Below, piece by piece: positions 43,150 through 53,066 of a stretch of DNA of 64,000 bases. Origin of the DNA: Symsagittifera roscoffensis (Eukaryota; Xenacoelomorpha; Acoela; Convolutidae); assembly GCF_963678635.1 (NCBI RefSeq), contig NC_087066.1, forward strand, positions 9,700,723 through 9,764,722. Direction: 5' to 3'. The translations under genes and the position numbers were made by a program. The stretch's first letter is position 1. Every line of letters begins with the position of its first letter. The notes beneath the pieces were generated by a model. The model saw only the letters and a list, made by a program, of their open reading frames with translations. It was not told where the DNA came from and did no database searches.

Positions 43150-46100
43150 TTACTTTTGAAATTCCACTTTCTTTAAAATTTTAGATTGGGGGATGAATAT
43201 TTTATAGTTTTTACGTGGTTGATTTCGGAGTCTTGTTGTTTTTCTATTTTCTGATTTGTCGATTTGTTCTTGGGGTATTATTTGTTCGGTCATTTTTCTA
43301 TTTTTTCTTTGTTTTGGGGATTCTTTATGGTTTTGTGTATTGATTTTGGTGGCGGTTGGTTTTGTGTTTTGATTTTCGGTGGGGTTATCATTTTGTTCTG
43401 TGTTTTTCAGATGTGGTTCATTTTGAATGATTTTTAATCCTGTGAAAGAATATAATTGAGTTAATTCGCGGAGTGCGTATTCTTTTGGGTAATAAGGTAA
43501 TAGGTTGTTTCGATGTTGAACGATTTCTTTTTTGTTTGAGTCGGTAATTTTATATGTGACATCAGTGGGTTTTGCAATTATTTGGTATGGTCCTTTTCGA
43601 AGGGGTTGTAATTTTTTAGAAATTCCTTTTTGAGTATTAAAATTAGGTATTAAAACAAATGTTCCAATTTTTAAATCGGAGGCTGGTGTAAAACGTGAAT
43701 TGATTTGTTCATTAATGTTTTGTCTTTGTAATAACTTTTTTGTTATTTTTTGATAAATTTCATTGTGTTTTTTATCTCTATTTAGAATCCATTCGGTGTG
43801 TGTACCGGAGGCTAGTTTAAGAATTTGTGGGTGATGAAAATGATCTTCATCGTGTGTATGTAAAGGTAGGTTATAACAAATTGAGTCTTTATTTGGTTGA
43901 CAATAACCTTGTGCGTTTTTATGAGAATTTGCTGTAAACATTATTGGTTTGCGTGGCTTTTGGTTAAAAACCATTTCGTATGGTGACATTCCTAAAGTTG
44001 TCGTAATTTGTGAATTATACGCTAAGGGAAATAATTTTACATCTGCTGACCATTCGGTATATTTTGTATCATTTCCGTTGATGATACATCTAAGATATTC
44101 TTGTAATGAACGGTTCATACCTTCGACTAAGCCGTTTGTCCAAGGTGCATGAGATGTACGTGGTTTGTGTTTAATGTTATATAAATGACATAGTGTGATA
44201 ATTTCATTATTTATGAATTCTGTACCGTTGTCTGTAACTAAGATTTCTGGTAGTCCGAATTTTGATATCCAGTGTTCATAGAGTGTTGTGTAAGCGTAAT
44301 AAGCGTTACAATGTGGTACTGGGTTAAGTGCTACATAATGTGTAAATGCGTCAACAATTACCATAATGTAGGAGTTTCCTTCGGATGAGGGTGAAATTGG
44401 TCCTTTAGTATCAAATGAGATACGATGGTTAAAGTACAAACTTTGTCCTTTAAAATCTTGTTTTTGTGCTATTTGTTTTTGATTTGGGTAAGGTTTATTT
44501 AGTTGACATACTATACAGTCATTGCATAGTACTTTTATCCAAATTGGTGCATTTGGGAAATAAAAGTTTTGTATAAAATTTGAATATGTTTTTTCTGATC
44601 CAGAGTGTCCTTTAATATTTTGTGTATGTGAAATATTAAAAGCTATAAGAATCATACTTAAAGGGAGACATGGAACTGTAGATTCATTCAGGTTATACTC
44701 TAAAAGGTCTGTATTTTCGTTAATTGTTGTGTTGTTAAATTTGCGAAAGTATCGGAGGAGTGTTTTGTTTCCTAGAATGGTTGAATCTGCTTTGATAGGT
44801 TTAGTTTTATATTTGTGCCATGATTTCAGTTGTCGAATTACTGGGTCAAGGTTTTGATATTGTTTCAGTGTTGAAATTGTAATTATTTCTGTTGGGGGGA
44901 GAAAAATGTTTTCGATTTCTAATTTAGATAAGGGTATTGTATCAAGTGGGTCGTGGAGGTCAAAAACTTGATTTATTGTGTATTTTGAATCATTTGTTTG
45001 TTGTCCTGATAAATTTATTTTATCAGTTAAATCTTCTTTTTCAATTAGTGGAAAATGGTCTTTTTTAGGCGGGTGTTGTTTTGTTCGTTTTTGTTGGGTA
45101 TTATTTTTTATCCATTGAGAATATGGGATTGGTTTGAAAGTTGATGTTCCAAGTAGATCAACTTCATAATGATTATTTTGACAATCTAAATAAAGTGGGA
45201 AATGTTGTAAATTATTTATTTGTGATTGTTCAATATCAGTTTTTACTGCATATTTGCATTCCAATCGGGGTGATGTTTCGTTTTCTGCAAGGTAGAATTT
45301 TATGTTTTTGGGTATTTCAACTGTTGTTTTTCGTGTAAGTAATTCAGGTGGTGTATTTCGACTTAAGGTGTCTGGTAATGCAAGATTTTTTCCTGCAGTC
45401 CAAACTATATGTAAGTTTGGAAATTTCATTAGAATTAGTTGAAATCTGTAAACTCGGTGGTTTGGGTTAGATTTTTGTGTAAAGAGAAAGATGATTGGTT
45501 TATGGTCTGTGAATAGAACTGTTGGATGTTTTGATCCAAGTATCAGAAATTCATATTCTGTCAGTGTATATATTATGGCTGTACATTCTCTCATTAGAGT
45601 TGAGAGTCGTAGCTCTGCTTGAGTGAATAATCGAGAATTTGCTGATATGAGGTTCATTTTATTTGTACCATTATGTGATTGTAATAGTGCTGCACCGATG
45701 CCAAAGTTCGAAGCATCGCACATTGCATAAAATGGTTGATTTGAATCTGGAATTGTGTTTGAAATTTGTTCAGTTAAAAGTTTCTTTACTTCTTCAAATC
45801 GTGTTTGATGTTCTGTGTTCCATTCAAAATTATTTTGTTGTCTAAGGATGTTATAAAATGGTCGTAGATATAATTGCATTTTATAAACATATTTACTTAA
45901 AAAGTTTAACATTCCAAGAAATTCTTGGATTTTCTTTTTATTTGTTGGTGGTTGAAGTTTTTGAATAGCGTCAATGCGTGATTTCAATGGAGTGATTGTT
46001 TTTCTTTCTATATTATGTCCTAAGAATTTAACTCTTGTCAAAAAGAAGTGTGATTTATCGGGGGCGGCCTTCAGATTTTCGTTCTGAAGTATTTGGTGAT

Positions 46101-49100
46101 ATTTTTCTAAAACACTGAACATTTCGTCTTTTGTTTGTGATTGCATAAAAACATCGTCTAAATAGGTGATTGCGTTTTTCTTGAGTATCAGTGGTCTAAA
46201 AATTTTGCTCATAAAAGCTGAAAATGCTGCTGGTCCTATGGATATTCCATAGAATAAGCGGTTGAATTCATATTGTTGGTTTCCGATAACAAATTGTGTT
46301 AAACGTCGTGATTGTTCATCTAGTGGCATTTGATTGTATGCACTATTCATATCGGCGGTTGTAAAGTATTTGCCGTTTATTTTTGTTAAAATAACTTGTA
46401 TTGGTTCAATGGGCCAATTACATTTTGATTCATCTATGAGTGAATTGAGGTATCTAGCGTCGAGAACGATTTTTAATGATTCTCCTTTAGCTAGAATGAT
46501 AACGGGGTTGATAAATGTGTTGCCTTTTGGTTGTTCTTCTTTATTAACTGGTGATATAATGTTGTATTGTTCTAAAATATCGAGTAATCTGTTCACTTTA
46601 TCATGTAAGTGAATTGGTACTTTACTTGCTCTCTGTTTTTTGAAAACTGCGTCTGGTTTTAACGGGAGATGTAGTGATGAACTGATTTTTCCAACATCGA
46701 ATTTTGATGTTGCATAGACTGATGAATATTCAATTAGCTGTTTGGCTAACTTTTCGAATTCGTCTTGTGTTATTTGTGAATGTTGGAAATTAAACATTGT
46801 TAAAAATTTCTGTTGGTCCTCTGTGTAGTTACTTATGTTGAATGTAGGTTTGAAATATGGAGTTTTTGTGAAATAATCCGTATTTCTGTTTTCGTTACTT
46901 ATTATATTATTTATAGATAATTCTTCATTAAGAATTGTAGATTGGCAAATATCTAGTAATTGGAGTATATTATTTACGCGATAGGCTTTTTCGTGTATTG
47001 GTGATATTGTAGCGTTGGTTTCACAATATCCTAAAAGTCCTAAAGGTAATGTTACTTGGTAAGGTGTGTTGTTATAGACATGTAAGGAAGTGATATCGGA
47101 ATTCGAATTTTTCAAATATTTTATGGATGAGATTGTGATTTTGAAAAATTTGTGAATAGGTTTGAATTCAAATTCTGACATATAAAATTTTTGTTTGTTT
47201 TGTTCTTTATCATATTGGTGAACTTGTTTGATTGAAAAATTATAGATATTTCCTGATAGTGGTTTCAAGTGTTTTCTTTGTTGGTTAAATATCGGGTAGA
47301 ATTTTGAAAAGAATGGTGGTTGTTTATTTAATCTTTGAAAAAATGTTAAGGATGTTTCTTTTGTTTTTGTATATTTATCTTTGATTAATATTTTACTATT
47401 TAGTATGTTAATTGTTGGTATATACTTCGAAATAAATGGTATTCCAATGATATTATATTTAATGTCAGTGATATGGAATATTTGTTTAAATGGCTTATTT
47501 AAAATTTTGCTTTGTTCCATTGTTCTGGTGGGGAGGAGAAATAATTGGATTTTTCCGTAGTTTATCAATGTTGATCCTTGTGCTGTTGCTAAGTTACTGG
47601 AGGTTTCAAGAGGTGTTAGCTTTGGGTGTAAAGTTTTTATTTCATTCCATGTGGGGATGTTTATTATGTTTGATTCTGCTCCTGAATCAATTAAAAAATC
47701 TATTTCAAGGTCTGGTGGTTGAAATTCTTTGTTTCTTGGGCTTTCTAAGAGAAATGGTATTGTCCAAATTTTTTCTTTGGGTTGTTCTTTTTGTATATTT
47801 TGATAAATGTGGTTTGTATTCAAGCATTTTGTTTTGAAATTTTTATTGGTTTGATTTGTAGTGTTAATCTCATTTGTTTCTTGCGTCGTTGGTGTGGAAT
47901 TTATGGGTGTAGTGTAATAATTTTGAAGAAATTCTGATTGATTTTCATATATGTGTGATGGAAAGGGTTGTTCATATATGACAGATTCATAGTCATTTTC
48001 GACTTTTATCATATTGATAGAAAGAGTGTTTTCAGTATCACTTTCTGAATCTGATGATGTACAGTTTATTTGATTGAGTTGTAACGTATCAGTTACTGTG
48101 TCATCAATACCTGGAGGGTCTGATGTTGTTTCTGGATTAGATTGTACTTGATTAATATGTCTTTGATGTTTAGGTGTACTACTTCTGTGGCGATTATTAG
48201 AATTATTATAGTTATTATTATTCCGGTGTGGTGATTGGGAATAATTTCTATAACGATTATTATAACTTGAGTGTCGATTTTGTGAATTATTTCGCGATCT
48301 GTTTTGATAATTGTTGTTTGGTCTGTTATAGTTCGATCTATTATATGAGTTATTCCTTGATTGATTGTTCGGGTAATTCTGGTTTCGGTTGTTTGAATAA
48401 CTTCTATTTCGATTATAGGAGTAGTTTCTATTCCTATTGTATGATGAATTTCGTGATTGGTTGTTTGGATAGTAGTTATTTCTTGATTGGGAATTAGATC
48501 TAGAAACAAATCGTTGTGTATTTGAATTTGATCTGGAGTAGTTACTTCTACTATTTGGTCTCTTGTAGTGATTTTGTGATGAATTTTGTGTATTTCTTCG
48601 TTCTGGCGATCTTCCTCTATAACTTGAGTTATATGGTGATTGATTTCTTGTATAATTTGTATTGTTCGGGAGTGGTTTTCCTGAACTGTTGTTGCTGTGG
48701 ACTGTTTTGTTCGGTAGATTTTGATCTTTTTTCATGTATTGATAGAATGATTTATTTGGTTCTTTATATTTTTGAGGTTTATTTTGATTGTCTTGTTGTT
48801 TTTGTCTACATTCGGAAATACTATGTCCGTATCGTCGGCAATAATTACACCATTTTTTGAAAGATGGTTTGCCTTTAAAGTTCGGGTTCTTTTCGTAAAT
48901 ATTGAGTATTTCAGTGATTTTTTCAACGAGGTCTGTCTCTGATTCCTGTATATTATTAATATTAGTGGGAGTCGTTTCAATTCTATTAACGTATTGTAAT
49001 TTCAGATTTTCCGTTTCTTCTAGTTTCATCGTGATTTCTGCTTGTTCTAATTTGTCTACTAGTTTTCGAAAATCTAAATCGGGTTCTCGAATTGAAGAAG

Positions 49101-51372
49101 GATGGGATGCTCTCTTTTTTATTGCTATTTTCCTTAATTGTGGTGTTAAGGTCATCATTAAGATTTCTGTCATCTTTGTGTTTTTATAGTCGTGTGTATT
49201 TAGTGAATATGCTTTTCGAACTAGTGTTTCGATTCGTACTGCTATTTGCTTGATGGTTTCGTTTGGTAATCTGCGAATTTCATTACATAAAACTCTTTGT
49301 TGTTGTTTGTTTCTTTCGGAGTCAAACATTTTTGAAAATTCCTGTGTAAACCTTTTCCAGTTTGATTTTATTTCTAGAGGTAGTACTGAAAACCATTTTT
49401 GGGCTGCGCCATCTAAGGTTGTTTGTATTAACGCTGTGCGTCGATGTATCCAATTTTGATGTAGTGGCGTATTTATTGGTTCAGGTCCAATATTTAAAAT
49501 CAGGTTTGCTGTTACTGCATTTAAATAATCTTCTACAGAGTATTCAGGGTCTGTTCCTGTGAAAACCATTAAAGGTTTGTTTGATGTTATTGATGATCCA
49601 CCCATAAGGTATGGATTCATTGTCATTTGTAATGATTCTGCTGCATTTGGCATTTGAGAAAAATTTGAAAGTTGGTTTCTTGTTATTTCATGTTGTTGGA
49701 GATAATATGGGAGTGGTATTTCATTTTGCATTTGTGATGGTTGATACGAGTGTGCAGTCATTGGATTTTGTTGTTGAATTGGTTGAAAAGATTGTGTATT
49801 AATTGGATTTTGTTGTTGAATTGGTTGTTGATGTTGTGCATCTATTGATTGTGGAGAAAAATTTCTATGATTTGTACGTGTTCTCTGTATTCCTTGTCTA
49901 CGATATTCTTGAGTATTTGGTGCAAATATATCTGGTTGTAAGAAATCATCATCTGAGGATAAATAATCCATTTGATAAGATGTCTGTTTTTTATTTTTAT
50001 TTTGTTGAAAAAATGGGTAATTTTCACTGCGATCCTGTGGAGGATTTGGTTGAAAATTTTTGGAATTATATTGGGCCGTTGGGTTATCCCAGTTTCGAGG
50101 TCTTGTATATTGGTTAAAATTTCTTTGTGGTTGATTATATGTTTTTGATGGATGTGTATAATTATAATTATGGTCTGTAAAGTTGTTTCTAGTGAATGTT
50201 TTGCGTGTTTTTGATGGTATTGTCATGGGTCTGTATGTTTGGTAATCCATATGTGAATATTTAGGGGCAACCGAAGGTTTAACGGTTGATTGTAAGGTTA
50301 CCTGTGTTTGTGAAGGATTTGTATTTCTTGGTGTTGTTAAATTTGGGCGTATTGGTGAAATACTTTGTTGTGTAGTTGTTGTGTGTACAATTTCTTCATT
50401 TATGAAGTGTGATGGTGTCTGGATATCTTGTTGAGTAAGATTCCTAGTTCCATTGAGGTTTTCATTGTGTATGACTGTAGAGTTTAAACTATTATTTTGT
50501 GTATCGGGTAAAAATGTATTATAGTTTAATGGTGTTGCATCAATTGTTAATGGTATTACTCTTACATAATCTCTTATGTAAGATATTGTACCTATTGCTT
50601 GACTTGAGATTGATTGTGGAAAGCTTATAAATGCGGGATGAGACCATTCGGGGTCCCAAACATAATCTGATTGTTCTGTGATAGCGGTATCATCGTTCGA
50701 GTTTTGGGGTCTAAAATTTTTTCTTGCTTGTGCAATTAAATCAATATTGTGTGTGAAATAATCTATTATGAACCATGCCAAAATTTTTTGTAGATCGTGT
50801 TTTGTATGTTGTGAAACGTCGTCTTTCGTGAAATTTTCTTTAATGATGTTTAAATAACTAGAGAGTAGTGTGATTTCATGTCGTACTTTCAAATGTTTAG
50901 ATGTTTCTGTCGGTGAGACATTTGTTATTGGGATTTCGTTTTCTAATATCGAAATATAACTATATATTATTGCGAAAACTTCATTGGTGAATATGGAGTT
51001 TGCTCTTTGTGAGTTATGATATTGGATGCTTTTTATATATTCTGAAAAAACTTTTGAAAATTCTAAATCAAGATCGTCTGTTTGAATTGTATATTTTCTA
51101 TTATTATGGTTTGGTGAGGTGAATTCTATGGAGTAGATTCCATACTGTTGTGTTATGTTGCATATATCTTTTAAGTAGTGGTCTATGATTTGTCTTTTGA
51201 TTTTTACATCTGGGAACTCTGTTTTACATGGACTAATTCCGGGTTCAAATAAATTTACGAGTAAATTTTGACAAAATATGTGTTGTCCTCTATCAGTATC
51301 TGCATCTACTATAAAAGGAAAGATTTCATCATCATCTGGAGTTTCGTCACCTGGGGTGTGCGTTGAACTCAT
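43150..51372 (-). CDS. gag-pol: Gag-Pol polyprotein of giant element (2,740 aa)
   Basis: One uninterrupted frame. Residues 1-240 are unassigned, 240-590 are Gln/Asn/Pro-rich and about 600-790 form a capsid-like retrotransposon Gag domain. A CX2CX4HX4C zinc knuckle starts at Cys842. An Asn/Arg/Ser/Tyr-rich tract fills about 905-1065. The protease has DSGA at Asp1229, RT has YLDD with Asp1739/1740, and RNase H has Asp1886. The integrase has an HHCC finger before Asp2321, Asp2381 and Glu2417 (35 residues between the last two), then a GPY module near 2594 and a Lys-rich tail. This order (RT, RNase H, integrase with GPY) is that of Ty3/gypsy (Metaviridae). Gag and Pol need no frameshift. The start overlaps the end of ORF1 by 26 nt. 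All catalytic residues seen are intact. Confidence 0.95.
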   Translation of the reverse strand: MSSTHTPGDETPDDDEIFPFIVDADTDRGQHIFCQNLLVNLFEPGISPCKTEFPDVKIKRQIIDHYLKDICNITQQYGIYSIEFTSPNHNNRKYTIQTDDLDLEFSKVFSEYIKSIQYHNSQRANSIFTNEVFAIIYSYISILENEIPITNVSPTETSKHLKVRHEITLLSSYLNIIKENFTKDDVSQHTKHDLQKILAWFIIDYFTHNIDLIAQARKNFRPQNSNDDTAITEQSDYVWDPEWSHPAFISFPQSISSQAIGTISYIRDYVRVIPLTIDATPLNYNTFLPDTQNNSLNSTVIHNENLNGTRNLTQQDIQTPSHFINEEIVHTTTTQQSISPIRPNLTTPRNTNPSQTQVTLQSTVKPSVAPKYSHMDYQTYRPMTIPSKTRKTFTRNNFTDHNYNYTHPSKTYNQPQRNFNQYTRPRNWDNPTAQYNSKNFQPNPPQDRSENYPFFQQNKNKKQTSYQMDYLSSDDDFLQPDIFAPNTQEYRRQGIQRTRTNHRNFSPQSIDAQHQQPIQQQNPINTQSFQPIQQQNPMTAHSYQPSQMQNEIPLPYYLQQHEITRNQLSNFSQMPNAAESLQMTMNPYLMGGSSITSNKPLMVFTGTDPEYSVEDYLNAVTANLILNIGPEPINTPLHQNWIHRRTALIQTTLDGAAQKWFSVLPLEIKSNWKRFTQEFSKMFDSERNKQQQRVLCNEIRRLPNETIKQIAVRIETLVRKAYSLNTHDYKNTKMTEILMMTLTPQLRKIAIKKRASHPSSIREPDLDFRKLVDKLEQAEITMKLEETENLKLQYVNRIETTPTNINNIQESETDLVEKITEILNIYEKNPNFKGKPSFKKWCNYCRRYGHSISECRQKQQDNQNKPQKYKEPNKSFYQYMKKDQNLPNKTVHSNNSSGKPLPNNTNYTRNQSPYNSSYRGRSPERRNTQNSSQNHYKRPNSRSNYSRSNSNTQRFVSRSNSQSRNNYYPNNQSRNSSYNRNRNYSYNRNRSYSNNRNQNYPNNQSRNNSYNRSNYNRPNNNYQNRSRNNSQNRHSSYNNRYRNYSQSPHRNNNNYNNSNNRHRSSTPKHQRHINQVQSNPETTSDPPGIDDTVTDTLQLNQINCTSSDSESDTENTLSINMIKVENDYESVIYEQPFPSHIYENQSEFLQNYYTTPINSTPTTQETNEINTTNQTNKNFKTKCLNTNHIYQNIQKEQPKEKIWTIPFLLESPRNKEFQPPDLEIDFLIDSGAESNIINIPTWNEIKTLHPKLTPLETSSNLATAQGSTLINYGKIQLFLLPTRTMEQSKILNKPFKQIFHITDIKYNIIGIPFISKYIPTINILNSKILIKDKYTKTKETSLTFFQRLNKQPPFFSKFYPIFNQQRKHLKPLSGNIYNFSIKQVHQYDKEQNKQKFYMSEFEFKPIHKFFKITISSIKYLKNSNSDITSLHVYNNTPYQVTLPLGLLGYCETNATISPIHEKAYRVNNILQLLDICQSTILNEELSINNIISNENRNTDYFTKTPYFKPTFNISNYTEDQQKFLTMFNFQHSQITQDEFEKLAKQLIEYSSVYATSKFDVGKISSSLHLPLKPDAVFKKQRASKVPIHLHDKVNRLLDILEQYNIISPVNKEEQPKGNTFINPVIILAKGESLKIVLDARYLNSLIDESKCNWPIEPIQVILTKINGKYFTTADMNSAYNQMPLDEQSRRLTQFVIGNQQYEFNRLFYGISIGPAAFSAFMSKIFRPLILKKNAITYLDDVFMQSQTKDEMFSVLEKYHQILQNENLKAAPDKSHFFLTRVKFLGHNIERKTITPLKSRIDAIQKLQPPTNKKKIQEFLGMLNFLSKYVYKMQLYLRPFYNILRQQNNFEWNTEHQTRFEEVKKLLTEQISNTIPDSNQPFYAMCDASNFGIGAALLQSHNGTNKMNLISANSRLFTQAELRLSTLMRECTAIIYTLTEYEFLILGSKHPTVLFTDHKPIIFLFTQKSNPNHRVYRFQLILMKFPNLHIVWTAGKNLALPDTLSRNTPPELLTRKTTVEIPKNIKFYLAENETSPRLECKYAVKTDIEQSQINNLQHFPLYLDCQNNHYEVDLLGTSTFKPIPYSQWIKNNTQQKRTKQHPPKKDHFPLIEKEDLTDKINLSGQQTNDSKYTINQVFDLHDPLDTIPLSKLEIENIFLPPTEIITISTLKQYQNLDPVIRQLKSWHKYKTKPIKADSTILGNKTLLRYFRKFNNTTINENTDLLEYNLNESTVPCLPLSMILIAFNISHTQNIKGHSGSEKTYSNFIQNFYFPNAPIWIKVLCNDCIVCQLNKPYPNQKQIAQKQDFKGQSLYFNHRISFDTKGPISPSSEGNSYIMVIVDAFTHYVALNPVPHCNAYYAYTTLYEHWISKFGLPEILVTDNGTEFINNEIITLCHLYNIKHKPRTSHAPWTNGLVEGMNRSLQEYLRCIINGNDTKYTEWSADVKLFPLAYNSQITTTLGMSPYEMVFNQKPRKPIMFTANSHKNAQGYCQPNKDSICYNLPLHTHDEDHFHHPQILKLASGTHTEWILNRDKKHNEIYQKITKKLLQRQNINEQINSRFTPASDLKIGTFVLIPNFNTQKGISKKLQPLRKGPYQIIAKPTDVTYKITDSNKKEIVQHRNNLLPYYPKEYALRELTQLYSFTGLKIIQNEPHLKNTEQNDNPTENQNTKPTATKINTQNHKESPKQRKNRKMTEQIIPQEQIDKSENRKTTRLRNQPRKNYKIFIPQSKILKKVEFQK

Positions 51373-51814
51373 TTTTCCGTTCGATGACTGTTAATATGTA
51401 ATTATTAATGTGTCGAATTGGTTGATTCCAATTGTATAGATGTACTGGTTTGTGTTTGTACTGTTTTTTTATTCTTCTTTTTCCTCTTTGTGATGAATTT
51501 GAAGTTGTTTCTGAGTCAGAAAAATATAATTGATCGTGAAGTGGGCAATTTTTATCTATTGATTCTTTTAGTTTGTAAAGTTCGTCTAAACTGTTGGTTT
51601 CTGATTCTGAAAATGCGTTTCGATTTTTTGAAAATCTTTTTCGTGTTATTTGTCTTTGTTTAGTTATTATTTTTCTTTTTAGTGTTTGTCGTTTTGTGCG
51701 AATGTATCCAACTGTTTGTGTATGAGGTGTGATTACAAGGTCGTATTTTTTGTTATCTATTTCACAATTGTGTAAAACGATTGTTTGTTTATTTCCTAGG
51801 TTTTTAAATGACAT
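51347..51814 (-). CDS. ORF1, basic 155-aa accessory protein upstream of gag
   Basis: Starts at ATG 51814 and stops at TGA 51349-51347, inside the gag start region but in another frame. Residues about 38-67 are very rich in Arg and Lys (RTKRQTLKRK and RKRFSKNR), an arginine-rich motif type used for RNA binding and nuclear import. Two Ser/acidic patches (FSESET and YFSDSE) look like casein kinase 2 targets, and a second basic cluster (RGKRRIKKQ) follows. Position and composition recall Rev/Tat-type regulators, but no homology is claimed. A decayed copy at 19230-19692 shows that it is an ancestral part of the element. Confidence 0.75.
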   Translation of the reverse strand: MSFKNLGNKQTIVLHNCEIDNKKYDLVITPHTQTVGYIRTKRQTLKRKIITKQRQITRKRFSKNRNAFSESETNSLDELYKLKESIDKNCPLHDQLYFSDSETTSNSSQRGKRRIKKQYKHKPVHLYNWNQPIRHINNYILTVIERKNEFNAHPR

Positions 51815-53046
51815 AAGGTTTAGGATGACGGATGCAAAAGGTTGTTAAATGATTTCTATTTTCTTAAACTGTTATTTCTTACGATTTTTTGGTTAGCTTA
51901 ACCTGGGTCTATTTGTTCAGGGTTGGAGAGAAAAGTATATCGATTCCGAAGAATGATTTTTTACTTTCTCGTGGCTAGTATAAGTTAAGGTGTTAACTTA
52001 CTTAATCTTACTTAGGGGTAGTGATTGTGTTCAAGGGTTGGAGAATAGTAAATCGATCCACAAGGTTCAGGTATAATTAGAACGCGAGTAGTTCGTTAGA
52101 TACTATTTTAAACTTACTAAGTCTAAGATTTATCCTGGGTCTGGTAAGAGGGGGGGTCAAGTGAAGGATGAATAACCGAAGTTCTTCACTGTTTATCCTA
52201 ATTTGAATGATTAGTTTTGTTTAAAAATTTCTATTAGTCTTGGGTCTTTAGAAAGGGTTGGGTAGTGAATCGACGTTTGAGGTCGTTAGACACTAATTAA
52301 GTGGGTGGGGGAGAACAAAGTTGTTCTGTTTGATCCAAGGATAAGCCTTGATGATCAAATTTGAAATTTAATTAAGTAGAAAATGATTTAAGATCCAAGG
52401 ATAAGCCTTGATGATCTGGTTTTAAAATTAAGTGAATTTAAGTTTTAAATGTTTTAAATGTGTGTAAAGGAAAGATTTAGTGTTTTGATGATATTAGTGG
52501 GTTTATGATTGCTGTTATGTTTTAGGTGATGGAGCTGGAACAACAGGATGATTTATGATTACTAACCATTTATTGTCATGCTACTAATTTTTATTTTTTA
52601 TTTTTCAATAAATATTTTTCAAACATGTTTTGTATATTACTGCAGAGTTTTAGGAAAACGATCTTAGATCTTTTTATCAATCGTTATTGTATATTAATAA
52701 TTTTGTTTAGCGCCTGAAATGATTTTGAAGATTAACTTCAAGGTTTTATGTTTGCAAATGAAAATCTAAATTCATTGCCAGTAGTATTCTAAATATAAAA
52801 GTTTGTTCTGGTTTTTGCCTAACTATCATATAGCTATATGGCAAGTTTCTACTTTGTCGTATGTCGTCTCTGGTTCGAGGTCTTCTTCCAATTCCGGGTA
52901 GTTCTGTTATGGTTCGGAATATTGGCTCTGATCTATTGAGTCGTAGAGACATTTCGATTAAATTATTGTCGTATAACATTTTGTAAATGTTTTTGTCTAA
53001 TTTCTAATCTATTTTGGTTAATTCTAAGCTATTAAGGTCTTGTTCG
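51815..53046 (-). promoter_or_regulatory. 5' leader of giant element: splice donor and paired hairpins
   Basis: A consensus donor GTAAGT starts at 52001 on the minus strand, with a second GTAAGA just upstream; its counterpart in the old copy is at 19891. A 25-bp unit occurs twice, at 52332-52356 and 52392-52416, and each forms a hairpin (CAAGG/CCTTG around ATAAG, with an outer GATC pair). The block at 52038-52100 is well conserved with 19931-19992. These are the expected places for subgenomic splicing and RNA packaging signals. Confidence 0.6.
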
Positions 53047-53064
53047 AGACTTATGGTCGCACCA
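53047..53064 (-). promoter_or_regulatory. primer-binding site of giant element
   Basis: On the minus strand TGGTGCGACCATAAGTC starts at 53064, two bases inside the 5' LTR. The old copy has TGGTGCGA at the same place (20425). The tRNA partner would end in GTCGCACCA and was not identified. Confidence 0.7.
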
Positions 53065-53066
53065 GA

